Positions 28,057 through 35,888 of a stretch of DNA of 43,838 nucleotides are shown piece by piece. Under the pieces are notes generated by a model. It was given only the letters and a program-made list of their open reading frames with translations, made no database searches and had not been told where the DNA came from. The stretch's first letter is position 1; each line of letters starts with the position of its first letter. Made by a program: the position numbers and the translations under genes. Source of the DNA: a virus; the IMG/VR virus record IMGVR_UViG_3300032665_000067, positions 1-43,838 of that record; one strand, given 5' to 3'.

Positions 28057-28499
28057 TGCTCGACAAGACCGGAGAGACGACTGCGGCGACTGCCATGGCT
28101 ATCGCAGTCTCCACACAGGTCGGTCCCAATACTTCGCTCGGTATGACGTTCTATCTGCCCTTGGACATGACGCTCAAGGACATCAATAAGTACGTCGATA
28201 AGGTCATGCTGATCGCGGATTATCAGAACGACAAGGGTATGCTCTACAAGATGAAGCTGGAACTGGAGGCCGCCAAGAAGCAGCTCCAGACCCACACCGA
28301 GCAGCGCGCCAACGCGCAAACCAAATACCAACTGGATCATGTGATCAGCCAAAGACGGGGTGACTGGAAACCGACAGGTTCCCAAGCCAAGGAACTGGAG
28401 AACTTCGACCGCAGCATCAAGCACGGCCGCGAAGTCATCATCCCCAAGATTGAAAAAGACATTGCAGACCTGGAGCGCAAAGTCGCAGCGGGGGTGTAA
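28056..28499 (+). CDS. Coiled-coil structural-region protein
   Basis: The protein has 147 residues: a short N-terminal part (GPNTSLGMTFYLPLDMTLKDINKYVDKVMLIADYQND). A long coiled coil follows to the end (MLYKMKLELEAAKKQLQTHTEQRANAQTKY…NFDRSIKHGREVIIPKIEKDIADLERKV). It starts on TGATG after the previous gene. It may be an assembly chaperone or minor head protein; no family is known. Confidence 0.65.
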   Translation: MLDKTGETTAATAMAIAVSTQVGPNTSLGMTFYLPLDMTLKDINKYVDKVMLIADYQNDKGMLYKMKLELEAAKKQLQTHTEQRANAQTKYQLDHVISQRRGDWKPTGSQAKELENFDRSIKHGREVIIPKIEKDIADLERKVAAGV

Positions 28500-29266
28500 T
28501 GCCCTTAACCGCCGCTCAAATCTGCACTCTCGCCCAGCAGGACGCCAGATGCCCCGGCTTCTCCATACAAGCCGGGCAACTCCTGAACATGATCCTGCAA
28601 GACCTCTGCCAGACTTTCGATTTTGCCGTCACCAAGCAGACGTTCCAATTCAACTTTGCCACATCGCAACTAAACTCTCTGGGGCAGGCTTACCAGAACC
28701 TGCCCGCCAATTATCTGCGGGGCATTCGTAACGAGTGCTTCTATGTGATTGACGGCGTTCCCTATCCGATGATCCCTTACGATCAGGAGGAAGGGGATAT
28801 GCTGGTCGAGCAGGCCGGGTTATCGAATTTCCCGGTCGCGTTCTGGACCGACATGAGTTTGTCAGGGGTGACCAACAGCCCAACGGGATCGGGTGGCAGT
28901 GCGGTTCCGGTGGCTCTGTTCTGGATGCCGCCGTCCGGTAGCTATCCCTGCACCATCCGCTACCATTCGCTGATGGCGGATATTGCAACACCGCAGACAT
29001 CAAATACAATTCCGTGGTTTCCCAATCAGTCCTATCTCAGGCGGAGGCTGGCCGGGGAATTGATGCTGCAAACCGATGATGAGCGGGCCAGTCAATTCCT
29101 GGGGGACGATGAGGACAAGACGCCGCAAGGTGCCGGTGTTATGCTCCGGAAATATCTTACATTGCAGGGCGATAAATCAAATCGTGTGCAGACTGTGAAG
29201 CTAGATCGGCGCGCATTCGGGAGCCGCTGGGAAAAACTTCCGAACACAAAACAGATCGGCTGGTGA
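28499..29266 (+). CDS. Putative head-tail connector / tail-tube-A-like protein
   Basis: The 255-residue protein has helices at the start (AQICTLAQQDARCPGFSIQAGQLLNMILQDLCQTFDF). A beta core follows, with LPANYLRGIRNECFYVIDGVPYPMIPYDQEE, a Gly/Ser linker, and FWMPPSGSYPCTIRYHSLMADI. It ends with LRRRLAGELMLQTDDERASQFLGDDED. The mixed fold and place before the tail genes resemble podovirus adaptor proteins (gp11/P22 gp4-like or tail tubular A). This is inference from layout. Confidence 0.6.
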   Translation: MPLTAAQICTLAQQDARCPGFSIQAGQLLNMILQDLCQTFDFAVTKQTFQFNFATSQLNSLGQAYQNLPANYLRGIRNECFYVIDGVPYPMIPYDQEEGDMLVEQAGLSNFPVAFWTDMSLSGVTNSPTGSGGSAVPVALFWMPPSGSYPCTIRYHSLMADIATPQTSNTIPWFPNQSYLRRRLAGELMLQTDDERASQFLGDDEDKTPQGAGVMLRKYLTLQGDKSNRVQTVKLDRRAFGSRWEKLPNTKQIGW

Positions 29267-29268
29267 CC

Positions 29269-29871
29269 ATGAAAAAACTTCTTCTCGTCCTTCTCGGCCT
29301 GCTCACCACATCGACTCTGGTTCTCGCCCAGACCGGCTCATCCAAGACCATCTCGGCTCTTGAAACCGAGATCAATACGCTCTGGCCGACCACAGGCGCG
29401 GGAGCAATAACGGCTACCAATGCCCGGCAGACGTTGCAGGATATCGTCAATTCCTATTCGCCGTATGCCGGCACCGCTACTGCGTTGTCGGTTGTCAACG
29501 GGGGGACCGGAGATAGTGGTACGGCGTGGACGGGATTTTCCCCATCTATTTCTTGTGGGAGCGGTGCACTTATAAGCGCAACAGCTACGGGTCGATATAA
29601 AACTCTTGGGAAAACAGTCTTTATTACTTACATTGCCAGCATCATTTCGCCAGGGTCTTGTGCCTATGGTATATTTTTTTCAACGCCAGTAACAAATAAT
29701 TCCATTACAATAGCTTCGTTGGCTGGACGTGAAGATTCTGTAAACGGCAAGGAATTGGTTGCGGTATCTAATTTAGGTACGGCAATTTTCCAGACTTATA
29801 ATTATGATGACACAACACCAATTGCTACAGGTTCAGTATTAAGCATATCCGGTGTCTACGAGTCCCAATAA
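29269..29871 (+). CDS. Tail-fibre-like protein with signal peptide
   Basis: The 200-residue protein begins MKKLLLVLLGLLTTSTLVLAQT, a clear Sec signal. It continues with INTLWPTTGAGAITATNARQTLQDIVNSY, a segment typical of phage tail-fibre N-termini. The C-terminal half, from about 29560, is strongly AT-rich compared with the rest of the genome and probably came from elsewhere as a receptor-binding tip. Cysteines at about 96 and 131 (ISCGSG, GSCAYG) may pair outside the cytoplasm. GTG at 29263 is an alternative start. Confidence 0.65.
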   Translation: MKKLLLVLLGLLTTSTLVLAQTGSSKTISALETEINTLWPTTGAGAITATNARQTLQDIVNSYSPYAGTATALSVVNGGTGDSGTAWTGFSPSISCGSGALISATATGRYKTLGKTVFITYIASIISPGSCAYGIFFSTPVTNNSITIASLAGREDSVNGKELVAVSNLGTAIFQTYNYDDTTPIATGSVLSISGVYESQ

Positions 29872-31574
29872 TGCAGCGCAACTCCAAACCTTTGACATGG
29901 CGCGCCAAAGGACTTTCCGACACGGAAGATGCCTCATCTACATTCAATGGGGCCATGAACTCGCTTTCCAATCTCATCCCCGACCCCGCGACTGCCAGAC
30001 TATGGATGTGCCGACCCGCTGCTACCAAGCTGGCTAATTTCTCGACTACAGGCGACTTTAATCTTGATTTCAGTGCAGACTTTTCCATTCCCAACACCGC
30101 TTGGCAAAACGCTTACGGAACGACGCTCATCGGCACACTAGGTTTTATCTCGGCCTCGATCATGCTGGGCGATACCTGCTACGGCATGATAGCGGGCGGA
30201 TTGGGCTATGACGTTCCTTTTGCCTACAATCTGGCAACCCAAACGCTCACGCTCCCCTCTGGTGTCACAGCGGGAAACGTCCCTGCCAGTCCATCCACCA
30301 CTGGAACCTGGACGCCACCGACCATGGCGATCATAGGTTCCAAGATCATCGTCACTCATCCGGGATTCAACGGTGCGGGGACAAACTGGATCGGGGTTAT
30401 CAACATCCTCAATCCCGCCGCCCCGGTGTGGAGCACGACAAATCTCACGGGAGCAATCCAGTTCACGACCGTTCCTACTGCGGTGGCGCAGTTCTTCAAC
30501 AGGGCGTATTTCATCCACAATGCGCCGGCCCAGCCTGCCGCTATTTTCTCGGATATTCTCGCTCCGACCAATGCAACCAATGCCAATCAGATATTGACGT
30601 TCGGGGATACCGTTCCACTGACCGCTCTGGCAGGGTTGCCGCTCAACAATCAGTTGGGAGGGATTATCCAGTCCTTGATGGTATTCAAGGGAGTGACCAG
30701 CATCAATCAGATCACGGGAGATTATGCGCTTAGTACTCTTTCGCAAAATTCTTTGGATATTGCCACCGGGACATTGGCTCCGAAGTCGATTTGCGCGACG
30801 CCTAAAGGGCTGGCCTTCATTGCGCCGGATGGACTGCGGGTTATCAACTTCACCGCGCAGGTATCCGATCCGATCGGATTTGACGGCTCGGGCGTGACGT
30901 TGCCGTTCAGCTCCAGCATCGTCCCGTCGAGAATGGTGGCGGCGTGTAATGGCAGTCTCTACCGGGTAACGACCCAGAACGGTAATCTTCCCGGCTCTCC
31001 TAATTATGAATACTGGTATGATTTTGCCAGACAGATCTGGTCCGGTCCTCATACTTTCCCGATGAATCAGATCCTTCCCTGGAGGGGCACGTTCGTCTGC
31101 GCTCCGATAGCAAGTCTGGCATCGCTTTGGGAAAGCGATTCGATCCAGAACACCACAAGCTCATTTGTGGAGAACGGTACTCAACTGTCATGGTCCTGGA
31201 ATACGCCGTTACTCCCAGATACGGACGAGATAACCAACAACGCAATGACGGAAGGCTCGATTGATCTAGCCTTCGCTCCCGGAGGCGCGGTCAATGTCTC
31301 GGTGGAGGATCAGAACTCGGCCGTTATAGATACCGTCTCGATCTCGGCCACAGGTGCTCCTACCATCTGGGGAGCATTCACCTGGGGAGCCGCAGTATGG
31401 GGCGGCGCGGCCAATGCCTTGGCTCCGCAACAACTGCAATGGCATTTCCCGATCACATTCGCTAGAATGTCGCTGCAAGCGACCGGGCAATCGGCGGGAC
31501 AAGTGCGAGTCGGGGCGCTCCACATGCGCTATCAAATGCTCAAGCAGTATGTGAACATCGGGGCAGCGGCATGA
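29871..31574 (+). CDS. DNA-stabilisation / tail-hub-like beta protein
   Basis: The 567-residue protein starts LTWRAKGLSDTEDASSTFNGAMNSLSNLIPDPATARLWMCRPAA. This resembles the N-termini of P22 gp10-type packaged-DNA stabilisation proteins. A long run of beta text follows, with repeated propeller-like strands (FNRAYFIHNAPAQPAAIF, GLAFIAPDGLRVINF, SLYRVTTQNGNL, NYEYWYDFARQIWSGPHTF). It would close the portal channel and carry fibres. It lies between two fibre-like genes and overlaps both junctions. Confidence 0.65.
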   Translation: MQRNSKPLTWRAKGLSDTEDASSTFNGAMNSLSNLIPDPATARLWMCRPAATKLANFSTTGDFNLDFSADFSIPNTAWQNAYGTTLIGTLGFISASIMLGDTCYGMIAGGLGYDVPFAYNLATQTLTLPSGVTAGNVPASPSTTGTWTPPTMAIIGSKIIVTHPGFNGAGTNWIGVINILNPAAPVWSTTNLTGAIQFTTVPTAVAQFFNRAYFIHNAPAQPAAIFSDILAPTNATNANQILTFGDTVPLTALAGLPLNNQLGGIIQSLMVFKGVTSINQITGDYALSTLSQNSLDIATGTLAPKSICATPKGLAFIAPDGLRVINFTAQVSDPIGFDGSGVTLPFSSSIVPSRMVAACNGSLYRVTTQNGNLPGSPNYEYWYDFARQIWSGPHTFPMNQILPWRGTFVCAPIASLASLWESDSIQNTTSSFVENGTQLSWSWNTPLLPDTDEITNNAMTEGSIDLAFAPGGAVNVSVEDQNSAVIDTVSISATGAPTIWGAFTWGAAVWGGAANALAPQQLQWHFPITFARMSLQATGQSAGQVRVGALHMRYQMLKQYVNIGAAA

Positions 31575-33127
31575 GAAAGATTCTGGCTCTTTTCTTTCTG
31601 CTGCTGGCATCCCCTGCTTACGCAGGGGTGACCTGTTCGCTTCCCTATACTTTCACCAACGGTACCATTGCTGACGCCACCCAAGTCATGGCGAACTACG
31701 ATGCATTGGTTACGTGCCTGACCAATGCCGCCCAAGCGGGCGCGAATAACGACATCACATCGTTGTCAGGACTGACCACTCCAATCACGCCCAATCAGGG
31801 CGGCGCGAATACCTTTATTGGGCAGGCTCCTACTGCTTCCGGTAACGAGATTGTTGTTGTTAACACGGTCCCCGGAAACTACGCCAATGTCCTGAATTAT
31901 TCCGTGGCTTTGGTTGCTCCAACCACGAATACCGGCCCGGAGACGATGAACGTCAACGGGCAGGGCGTCGAAAATATCTACAAGCAAAGCACTGCCGGTC
32001 CCGTCCCTTTGACGGGCGGTGAAATCGTCTCCGGCCAAACTCTCGTAGCCCGATGGGACGGCACTGAATATCAGATCAATCCGGTCCCGAGCGTTGCTGC
32101 GGGATGGGGACTGTCCCAAAACGCCAGCCAAACCGCTCTCCAGATTGCAACGACCAATCCTCCTTACGGGTATGATCTGCCGATCAATCTGGAGTTGTCG
32201 GCAAGCGTACCGACTACGAACATTCTGCAAATCAATATCCTGAACAATGCCGGGGTTACGCCTGCGGCCACCAGTCCTGTTCTGATCCCGTTTCGCGATC
32301 CGACGATAGCCAATGGCGATCCGCAATGGGTGGCCGTTACAGGTCCATTGAGCATCAACACCAACGCAATAGGGGCGACTCTTGGAACCGCCAATGGTGT
32401 GCCGTTCCATTTATGGATAGTGGCATTCGATAATGCAGGGACGGTGGTGCCTGCCCTATTCAATGCGTCCGTAGTCACTCCAATAGCTTCCGCTCAGATT
32501 TTTCCACTTGATACCACTACGCCAGCCTCCACGACGGGTATCGGAAATGGAGCGACAAGCGCAGGGGTGTTTTACACGCCGAATGGGATCAGCCTTTCGT
32601 CCAAGGCATTTACCATTCTTGGCTACTGTTCCTATCCCAGCGGTCTGACCACGGCGGGAAGCTACGCGACGGCCTGTAGCAAGCTTCAATTGATGGGGGC
32701 AGGAGTCAAGAAACCGGGAGATATCGTTCAAACCGTGTCTAATTTTACGACAGCGGTAGGAACTGCAAATACCGGGACACTAGCAACTTTGAATGGCGGC
32801 CCGACACTTTCCATAACGCCGCAATCGTCGGAAGATCTGTTGCGGGTTTTCTCGGACGGTACGGCGTCGATAGGTGCTTCGAGCAATATCGCAACGATAC
32901 AAATGCAAAGAGGGACGACGTTGATCGGCGTCCCCAGCCCTATTTACGCGGCAGCAGCGAATGCGGGGTCGGCCGTTCCCATGCTCAATTACGATGATCC
33001 GGCGACGACCAGTACTACGACATACAGTTTCAAAGGAGCGGCGGGCGCGGGTGGCGGTCAGCAGACCTTGTATTATCCACTGGCGAATACTGGTTCCGTC
33101 ATGGAAATCCAGGAGATACGCGATTGA
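31571..33127 (+). CDS. Tail-fibre-like protein with signal peptide
   Basis: The 518-residue protein begins MRKILALFFLLLASPAYAGVTCS, a Sec signal with an AYA-G cleavage site. YTFTNGTIADATQVMANYDALVTCL, then AGANNDITSLSGLTTPITPNQGG is the phage fibre segment that normally precedes the shaft. The rest is a long beta-rich region with Gly-rich turns and an end (GAAGAGGGQQTLYYPL) like a trimeric fibre tip. It starts on ATGA. Its TGA overlaps the TTG of the O-antigen ligase-like gene. Confidence 0.75.
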   Translation: MRKILALFFLLLASPAYAGVTCSLPYTFTNGTIADATQVMANYDALVTCLTNAAQAGANNDITSLSGLTTPITPNQGGANTFIGQAPTASGNEIVVVNTVPGNYANVLNYSVALVAPTTNTGPETMNVNGQGVENIYKQSTAGPVPLTGGEIVSGQTLVARWDGTEYQINPVPSVAAGWGLSQNASQTALQIATTNPPYGYDLPINLELSASVPTTNILQINILNNAGVTPAATSPVLIPFRDPTIANGDPQWVAVTGPLSINTNAIGATLGTANGVPFHLWIVAFDNAGTVVPALFNASVVTPIASAQIFPLDTTTPASTTGIGNGATSAGVFYTPNGISLSSKAFTILGYCSYPSGLTTAGSYATACSKLQLMGAGVKKPGDIVQTVSNFTTAVGTANTGTLATLNGGPTLSITPQSSEDLLRVFSDGTASIGASSNIATIQMQRGTTLIGVPSPIYAAAANAGSAVPMLNYDDPATTSTTTYSFKGAAGAGGGQQTLYYPLANTGSVMEIQEIRD

Positions 33128-34224
33128 TCTTCTTCATCCTGACAGTGCTTTGCTTTCCCGGACTTCCTGACGGAGCGGTCATTCCGAAGTGGGCGTTTCT
33201 TTCTCTGGTCTGTGCGGTCCTATTTTTCTTCGTAGAATTTTCCCCTCTGACTTGGGCGATCGTTGCTTACATGACGCTGATGGCCTGGATAGGTCCAATT
33301 GGGTTTGAAGCCTCTTTGCTCTGGGTACACTTCATTATTCTGGTCGTCCTGTTCCATGTGCCATTTAATATGCGGACGGTTGCGATCGGGATGGGATGTG
33401 GAATAGCGGTCAATAGCGCGGTGGTGCTGGCGCAGTATTTCGGTCTGCATTACGTCCCGGAACTGACTCCCATGGCCGGGCTGTTCTACAACAGGAATAT
33501 CGGGGCGGAAGCCGCAGCTATGGGGCTAGTTTTGGTTATCGGCTACCGCCTGTGGTGGCTGATTCCCGGATTTCTTCCCACCCTTTATTGGGGTTCAAGA
33601 GCGCCCATCATTGCTCTGGGAGTTTACGGAGGGCTGTTCCTTTGGAGGAAATCCCCGTTCTGGGCGATGCTTTCTTTCCTAGGGGGGCTTCTGTTCGTGG
33701 TCTCGATCATGCACGATTATGGGGGTCTGGAGACCTTGGCCGTGCGGGTTGGGGTATGGCGGGATATGCTTCCGGGGCTAACAGTATTCGGCAGGGGGCT
33801 GGGGTCTTTCCTCGTCCAATTCCCGCTGTTCCAGCGCCATTCCGATGTGCTGACACTGCGGTTCGAGAACACCCATAACGACTTCATGCAGCTTCTTTAC
33901 GAACTAGGGATAGGGGCTATAGTTCTTGTTATTACTCTTTTCGTCCAGATGTGGTATGCACCGAAAACCCCGGCATGGTATGCCATGGTGGTCTTTCTGG
34001 TGGAGGGCTGTTTTGGGTTTCCGCTCTATGAGCCTGTTACCGGGGGTCTTGCGGTGGTTTGCGCGGGGCAGCTTTTTGGCTCTCGCATTGCTGTTTTCGA
34101 TCTGCTCCATCCTGTCGGACTACGACTATGGGCAAGGGCTAAAAACCGGCTCGCTCCAGGATTTCGTGCTGTCGGCGCGGTTGTTTCCGCTTGTACGCAG
34201 CTACAGGTCAGGTCCGGCCTATGA
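33124..34224 (+). CDS. O-antigen ligase/polymerase-like membrane protein (Wzy_C type), frame 1 part
   Basis: The predicted product has 366 residues with about ten transmembrane helices. It carries RVGVWRDMLPGLTVFGRGLGSFLVQF, then RFENTHNDFMQLLYELGIGA near residue 245. This G-x-G plus H-N…E-x-G pattern marks the periplasmic loop of O-antigen ligases and Wzy polymerases. Such enzymes join or polymerise lipid-linked surface sugars. AGGAG precedes a TTG start. After about residue 317 the frame turns into basic noise (HPVGLRLWARAKNRLAPGF), while the natural continuation lies in the +1 frame (34028-34432). See the frameshift site at 34066-34078. Confidence 0.72.
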   Translation: MIFFILTVLCFPGLPDGAVIPKWAFLSLVCAVLFFFVEFSPLTWAIVAYMTLMAWIGPIGFEASLLWVHFIILVVLFHVPFNMRTVAIGMGCGIAVNSAVVLAQYFGLHYVPELTPMAGLFYNRNIGAEAAAMGLVLVIGYRLWWLIPGFLPTLYWGSRAPIIALGVYGGLFLWRKSPFWAMLSFLGGLLFVVSIMHDYGGLETLAVRVGVWRDMLPGLTVFGRGLGSFLVQFPLFQRHSDVLTLRFENTHNDFMQLLYELGIGAIVLVITLFVQMWYAPKTPAWYAMVVFLVEGCFGFPLYEPVTGGLAVVCAGQLFGSRIAVFDLLHPVGLRLWARAKNRLAPGFRAVGAVVSACTQLQVRSGL

Positions 34225-34432
34225 TGTTATTGAAAAAGGCGACTTCCAGGATGCCGGGCTTATCAAGGAAGCTTTGCGGTACGATCCGTTCGCGGCTGAC
34301 CTTTGGTATGGGCTGGCGCGCATGGAGTTGAAGTCGAACGACAAGGCAGGCTATATTGCGGCACTGACCGAGCTACAACGGCTCACGCCAGGACTGCAAT
34401 ACCAGATAGCGACCATACGGGGGACACGATGA
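34028..34432 (+). CDS. C-terminal TM-TPR part of the O-antigen ligase-like protein (+1 frame)
   Basis: The frame reads one transmembrane helix (SFLALALLFSICSIL) and then a soluble helical part (FQDAGLIKEALRYDPFAADLWYGLARMELKSNDKAGYIAALTELQRLTPGLQY). That part looks like a pair of TPR repeats and ends in TR. O-antigen ligases of the Wzy_C/TPR kind carry just such a tail. No good ribosome site precedes the ATG at 34028. Fusion to 33124-34224 by a +1 shift at about 34072, or loss of one T from the T5 run, gives a continuous protein of about 435 residues. It could instead be a separate protein started internally. Confidence 0.6.
   Translation: MSLLPGVLRWFARGSFLALALLFSICSILSDYDYGQGLKTGSLQDFVLSARLFPLVRSYRSGPAYDVIEKGDFQDAGLIKEALRYDPFAADLWYGLARMELKSNDKAGYIAALTELQRLTPGLQYQIATIRGTR
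34066..34078 (+). promoter_or_regulatory. Candidate +1 frameshift site like that of prfB
   Basis: GGGG, a three-base spacer CAG, and CTT TTT G follow in order. In prfB (RF2) an AGGGGG, three bases and CTT followed by T let the Leu tRNA slip from CUU to UUU. The same spacing and slip codon appear here, exactly where the ligase-like frame must pass to +1. The stop codon that promotes the prfB slip is absent. Confidence 0.4.
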
Positions 34433-35049
34433 AACGTATTCTTGCGGTACTGGCGGCGATTACTGCATCGGCGGCGGTCGCCTTTGCAGCGAACATCCCG
34501 CTGCTTTCGGGGGTACAATATAGCGATCCGAGCCAACTCCTTGCCACGGTCAATGCGGCGATCAGCAGCATCAACACCAACGGTCCCGGCCTTTATGCCG
34601 CCCAACCCGGGCCAACGGCTTCCATCGCTACGACGGTCCTCCAGGTTCTCGGGACCACCGTAGTCCCGACCGGAACCCTGACCAGTCCCGGCCAGAGTTT
34701 CCGCATCAAGTGTTCGGGTATTGCTTCCTCTGATACCAACTCCAAACAGGTCGGAATCTATTTCGGCACCGGGGCGGTTGCCTCGACGGCGGCTTTCACG
34801 GTTGCCAGCGCCTATTGGAATGTCGATCTTCTGGTGACTGCGGTGACCGCGACGGCCAACACCGTTTACACGGGCGAAGCCCAATTCGGCAACTCTGCAA
34901 GCGTCGGCACGCCATCGAGTATCGTAGTCGGTCAGGACACCACCGATAACCTGTCCGGTGCGATCACGGTTTCCTGCCAAGCCAAGCAGGGCACGTCCGC
35001 TGCCGGCGATGTCACCATGGAAGATCTTCTGGTCGAACAGGTGAAGTGA
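34429..35049 (+). CDS. Exported beta-rich protein
   Basis: The 206-residue protein has a Sec signal (MKRILAVLAAITASAAVAFAANIP). A fibre-like start follows (YSDPSQLLATVNAAISSINTNGPGLY), then a beta domain with two to three cysteines (FRIKCSGIASSDTNSKQVGIYFG, AITVSCQAKQG). It ends DVTMEDLLVEQVK. It starts on ATGA after the ligase tail. It may be a small capping or fibre protein. No family is known. Confidence 0.7.
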   Translation: MKRILAVLAAITASAAVAFAANIPLLSGVQYSDPSQLLATVNAAISSINTNGPGLYAAQPGPTASIATTVLQVLGTTVVPTGTLTSPGQSFRIKCSGIASSDTNSKQVGIYFGTGAVASTAAFTVASAYWNVDLLVTAVTATANTVYTGEAQFGNSASVGTPSSIVVGQDTTDNLSGAITVSCQAKQGTSAAGDVTMEDLLVEQVK

Positions 35050-35183
35050 TGAAGAAGAAAAAAATGATGATGAAGGGCAAGCCTAAATCCATGGACAAGG
35101 GCGAAGGCAAGATGGATTTCAGCGCCATGAAGTCCAAGGGCAAAAAGGCTAGGAACAAACGGCTGGAAGGAAAACCGCTATGA
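35049..35183 (+). CDS. 44-residue Lys/Met-rich protein
   Basis: The product starts MKKKKMMMKGKPKSMDKGEGK and ends KKARNKRLEGKPL. The same 13-residue end closes the unrelated leftward protein at 43566-43763, with most codons differing at silent positions. It starts on TGATG and ends on ATGA. A DNA-binding or virion-packaged basic peptide is plausible. Confidence 0.6.
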   Translation: MKKKKMMMKGKPKSMDKGEGKMDFSAMKSKGKKARNKRLEGKPL

Positions 35184-35362
35184 AGATGGGATCGGGCAAA
35201 GGCTCGATGGCGGCCGAACCCAAACTGGCCCAGCGCGGCATGAAGGATCGGGCGCCGTCGTCCATGGACAAGTCCATGAAACCGTCAGGCGGGAGGGTCA
35301 ACAGTGAATCAACCCGCGACAGCACGGCAAAGACCCCAAAGACCCTCGGCCCCCGTAATTAA
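35180..35362 (+). CDS. 60-residue basic low-complexity protein
   Basis: The product is rich in Lys, Met, Ser and Gly (MKMGSGKGSMAAEPKLAQRGMKDRAPSSMDKSMKPSGG) with a basic end. It overlaps the previous gene by four bases and the GNAT gene by 59. It is probably disordered. It may have arisen with its neighbour 35049-35183 by drift of one basic peptide family. Confidence 0.5.
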   Translation: MKMGSGKGSMAAEPKLAQRGMKDRAPSSMDKSMKPSGGRVNSESTRDSTAKTPKTLGPRN

Positions 35363-35888
35363 GCTGGTTCGGCCGGATATTGTCGAGCATGGCCTTTTGA
35401 GCGGGGCTGATCGTTCCGATGTCCGGCCGAATCTTTCTTTCCAGATAGAGCCTTTCGTCAAGGTGGCTCAAGAGCTACCGCCCTTATTCATCCGGCACTA
35501 CGAAGAACTGGCGGAGAACAAGGACGTTTACCCGCTCGACCCGGATTGGGACAAATACTTCGCTCTGGATATCTCAGGGATACTCCGCTTCGTTACTGTC
35601 CGGTCGGGCAATCTTTTGGTCGGCTACATCTCCAATCTGGTTTCTTCGCATCTCCACTCCAAATCGACGCTCGTTTGCGAGATTGAGATGTTCTGGCTCG
35701 AGCCGGTCTATCGCTATGGCTGGAACGGGATTAGAATGTTCCGCTACAATGACGACTACCTGAAATCTCTCGGGGTCAAGCTCGTCCACGTCTCGGAAAA
35801 GCTACGATTCAGGGGAGGCAAAGTAGGTCTGGTATTCAAGCGATTGGGGTATCGAATAGTGGAGACGAACTGGGGTAGGGTTCTTTAA
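35304..35888 (+). CDS. GNAT-family acetyltransferase-like protein
   Basis: The 194-residue protein has the layout of a phage GNAT group: FVKVAQELPPLFIRHYEELAENKDVYPLDPDWDKYFALDISGILRFVTVRSGNLLVGYISNLVSSHLH, then EMFWLEPVYRYGWNGIRMFRYNDDYLKSLGVK. The Y-R-Y-G-W-N-G-I segment stands where acetyl-CoA is bound, and VFKRLGYRI is the usual end. Relatives lie in late operons of many phages; the substrate is unknown. GTG start with GGGAGGG seven bases upstream. Confidence 0.78.
   Translation: MNQPATARQRPQRPSAPVIKLVRPDIVEHGLLSGADRSDVRPNLSFQIEPFVKVAQELPPLFIRHYEELAENKDVYPLDPDWDKYFALDISGILRFVTVRSGNLLVGYISNLVSSHLHSKSTLVCEIEMFWLEPVYRYGWNGIRMFRYNDDYLKSLGVKLVHVSEKLRFRGGKVGLVFKRLGYRIVETNWGRVL

Noticed and set aside
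30138-31052. A 304-codon leftward frame.
   Set aside because: It is the antisense of the stabilisation-type protein 29871-31574 and has a basic, repetitive composition without motifs.
31766-32410. A 214-codon leftward frame.
   Set aside because: It is the antisense of the fibre-like gene 31571-33127; no ribosome site or motif supports it.
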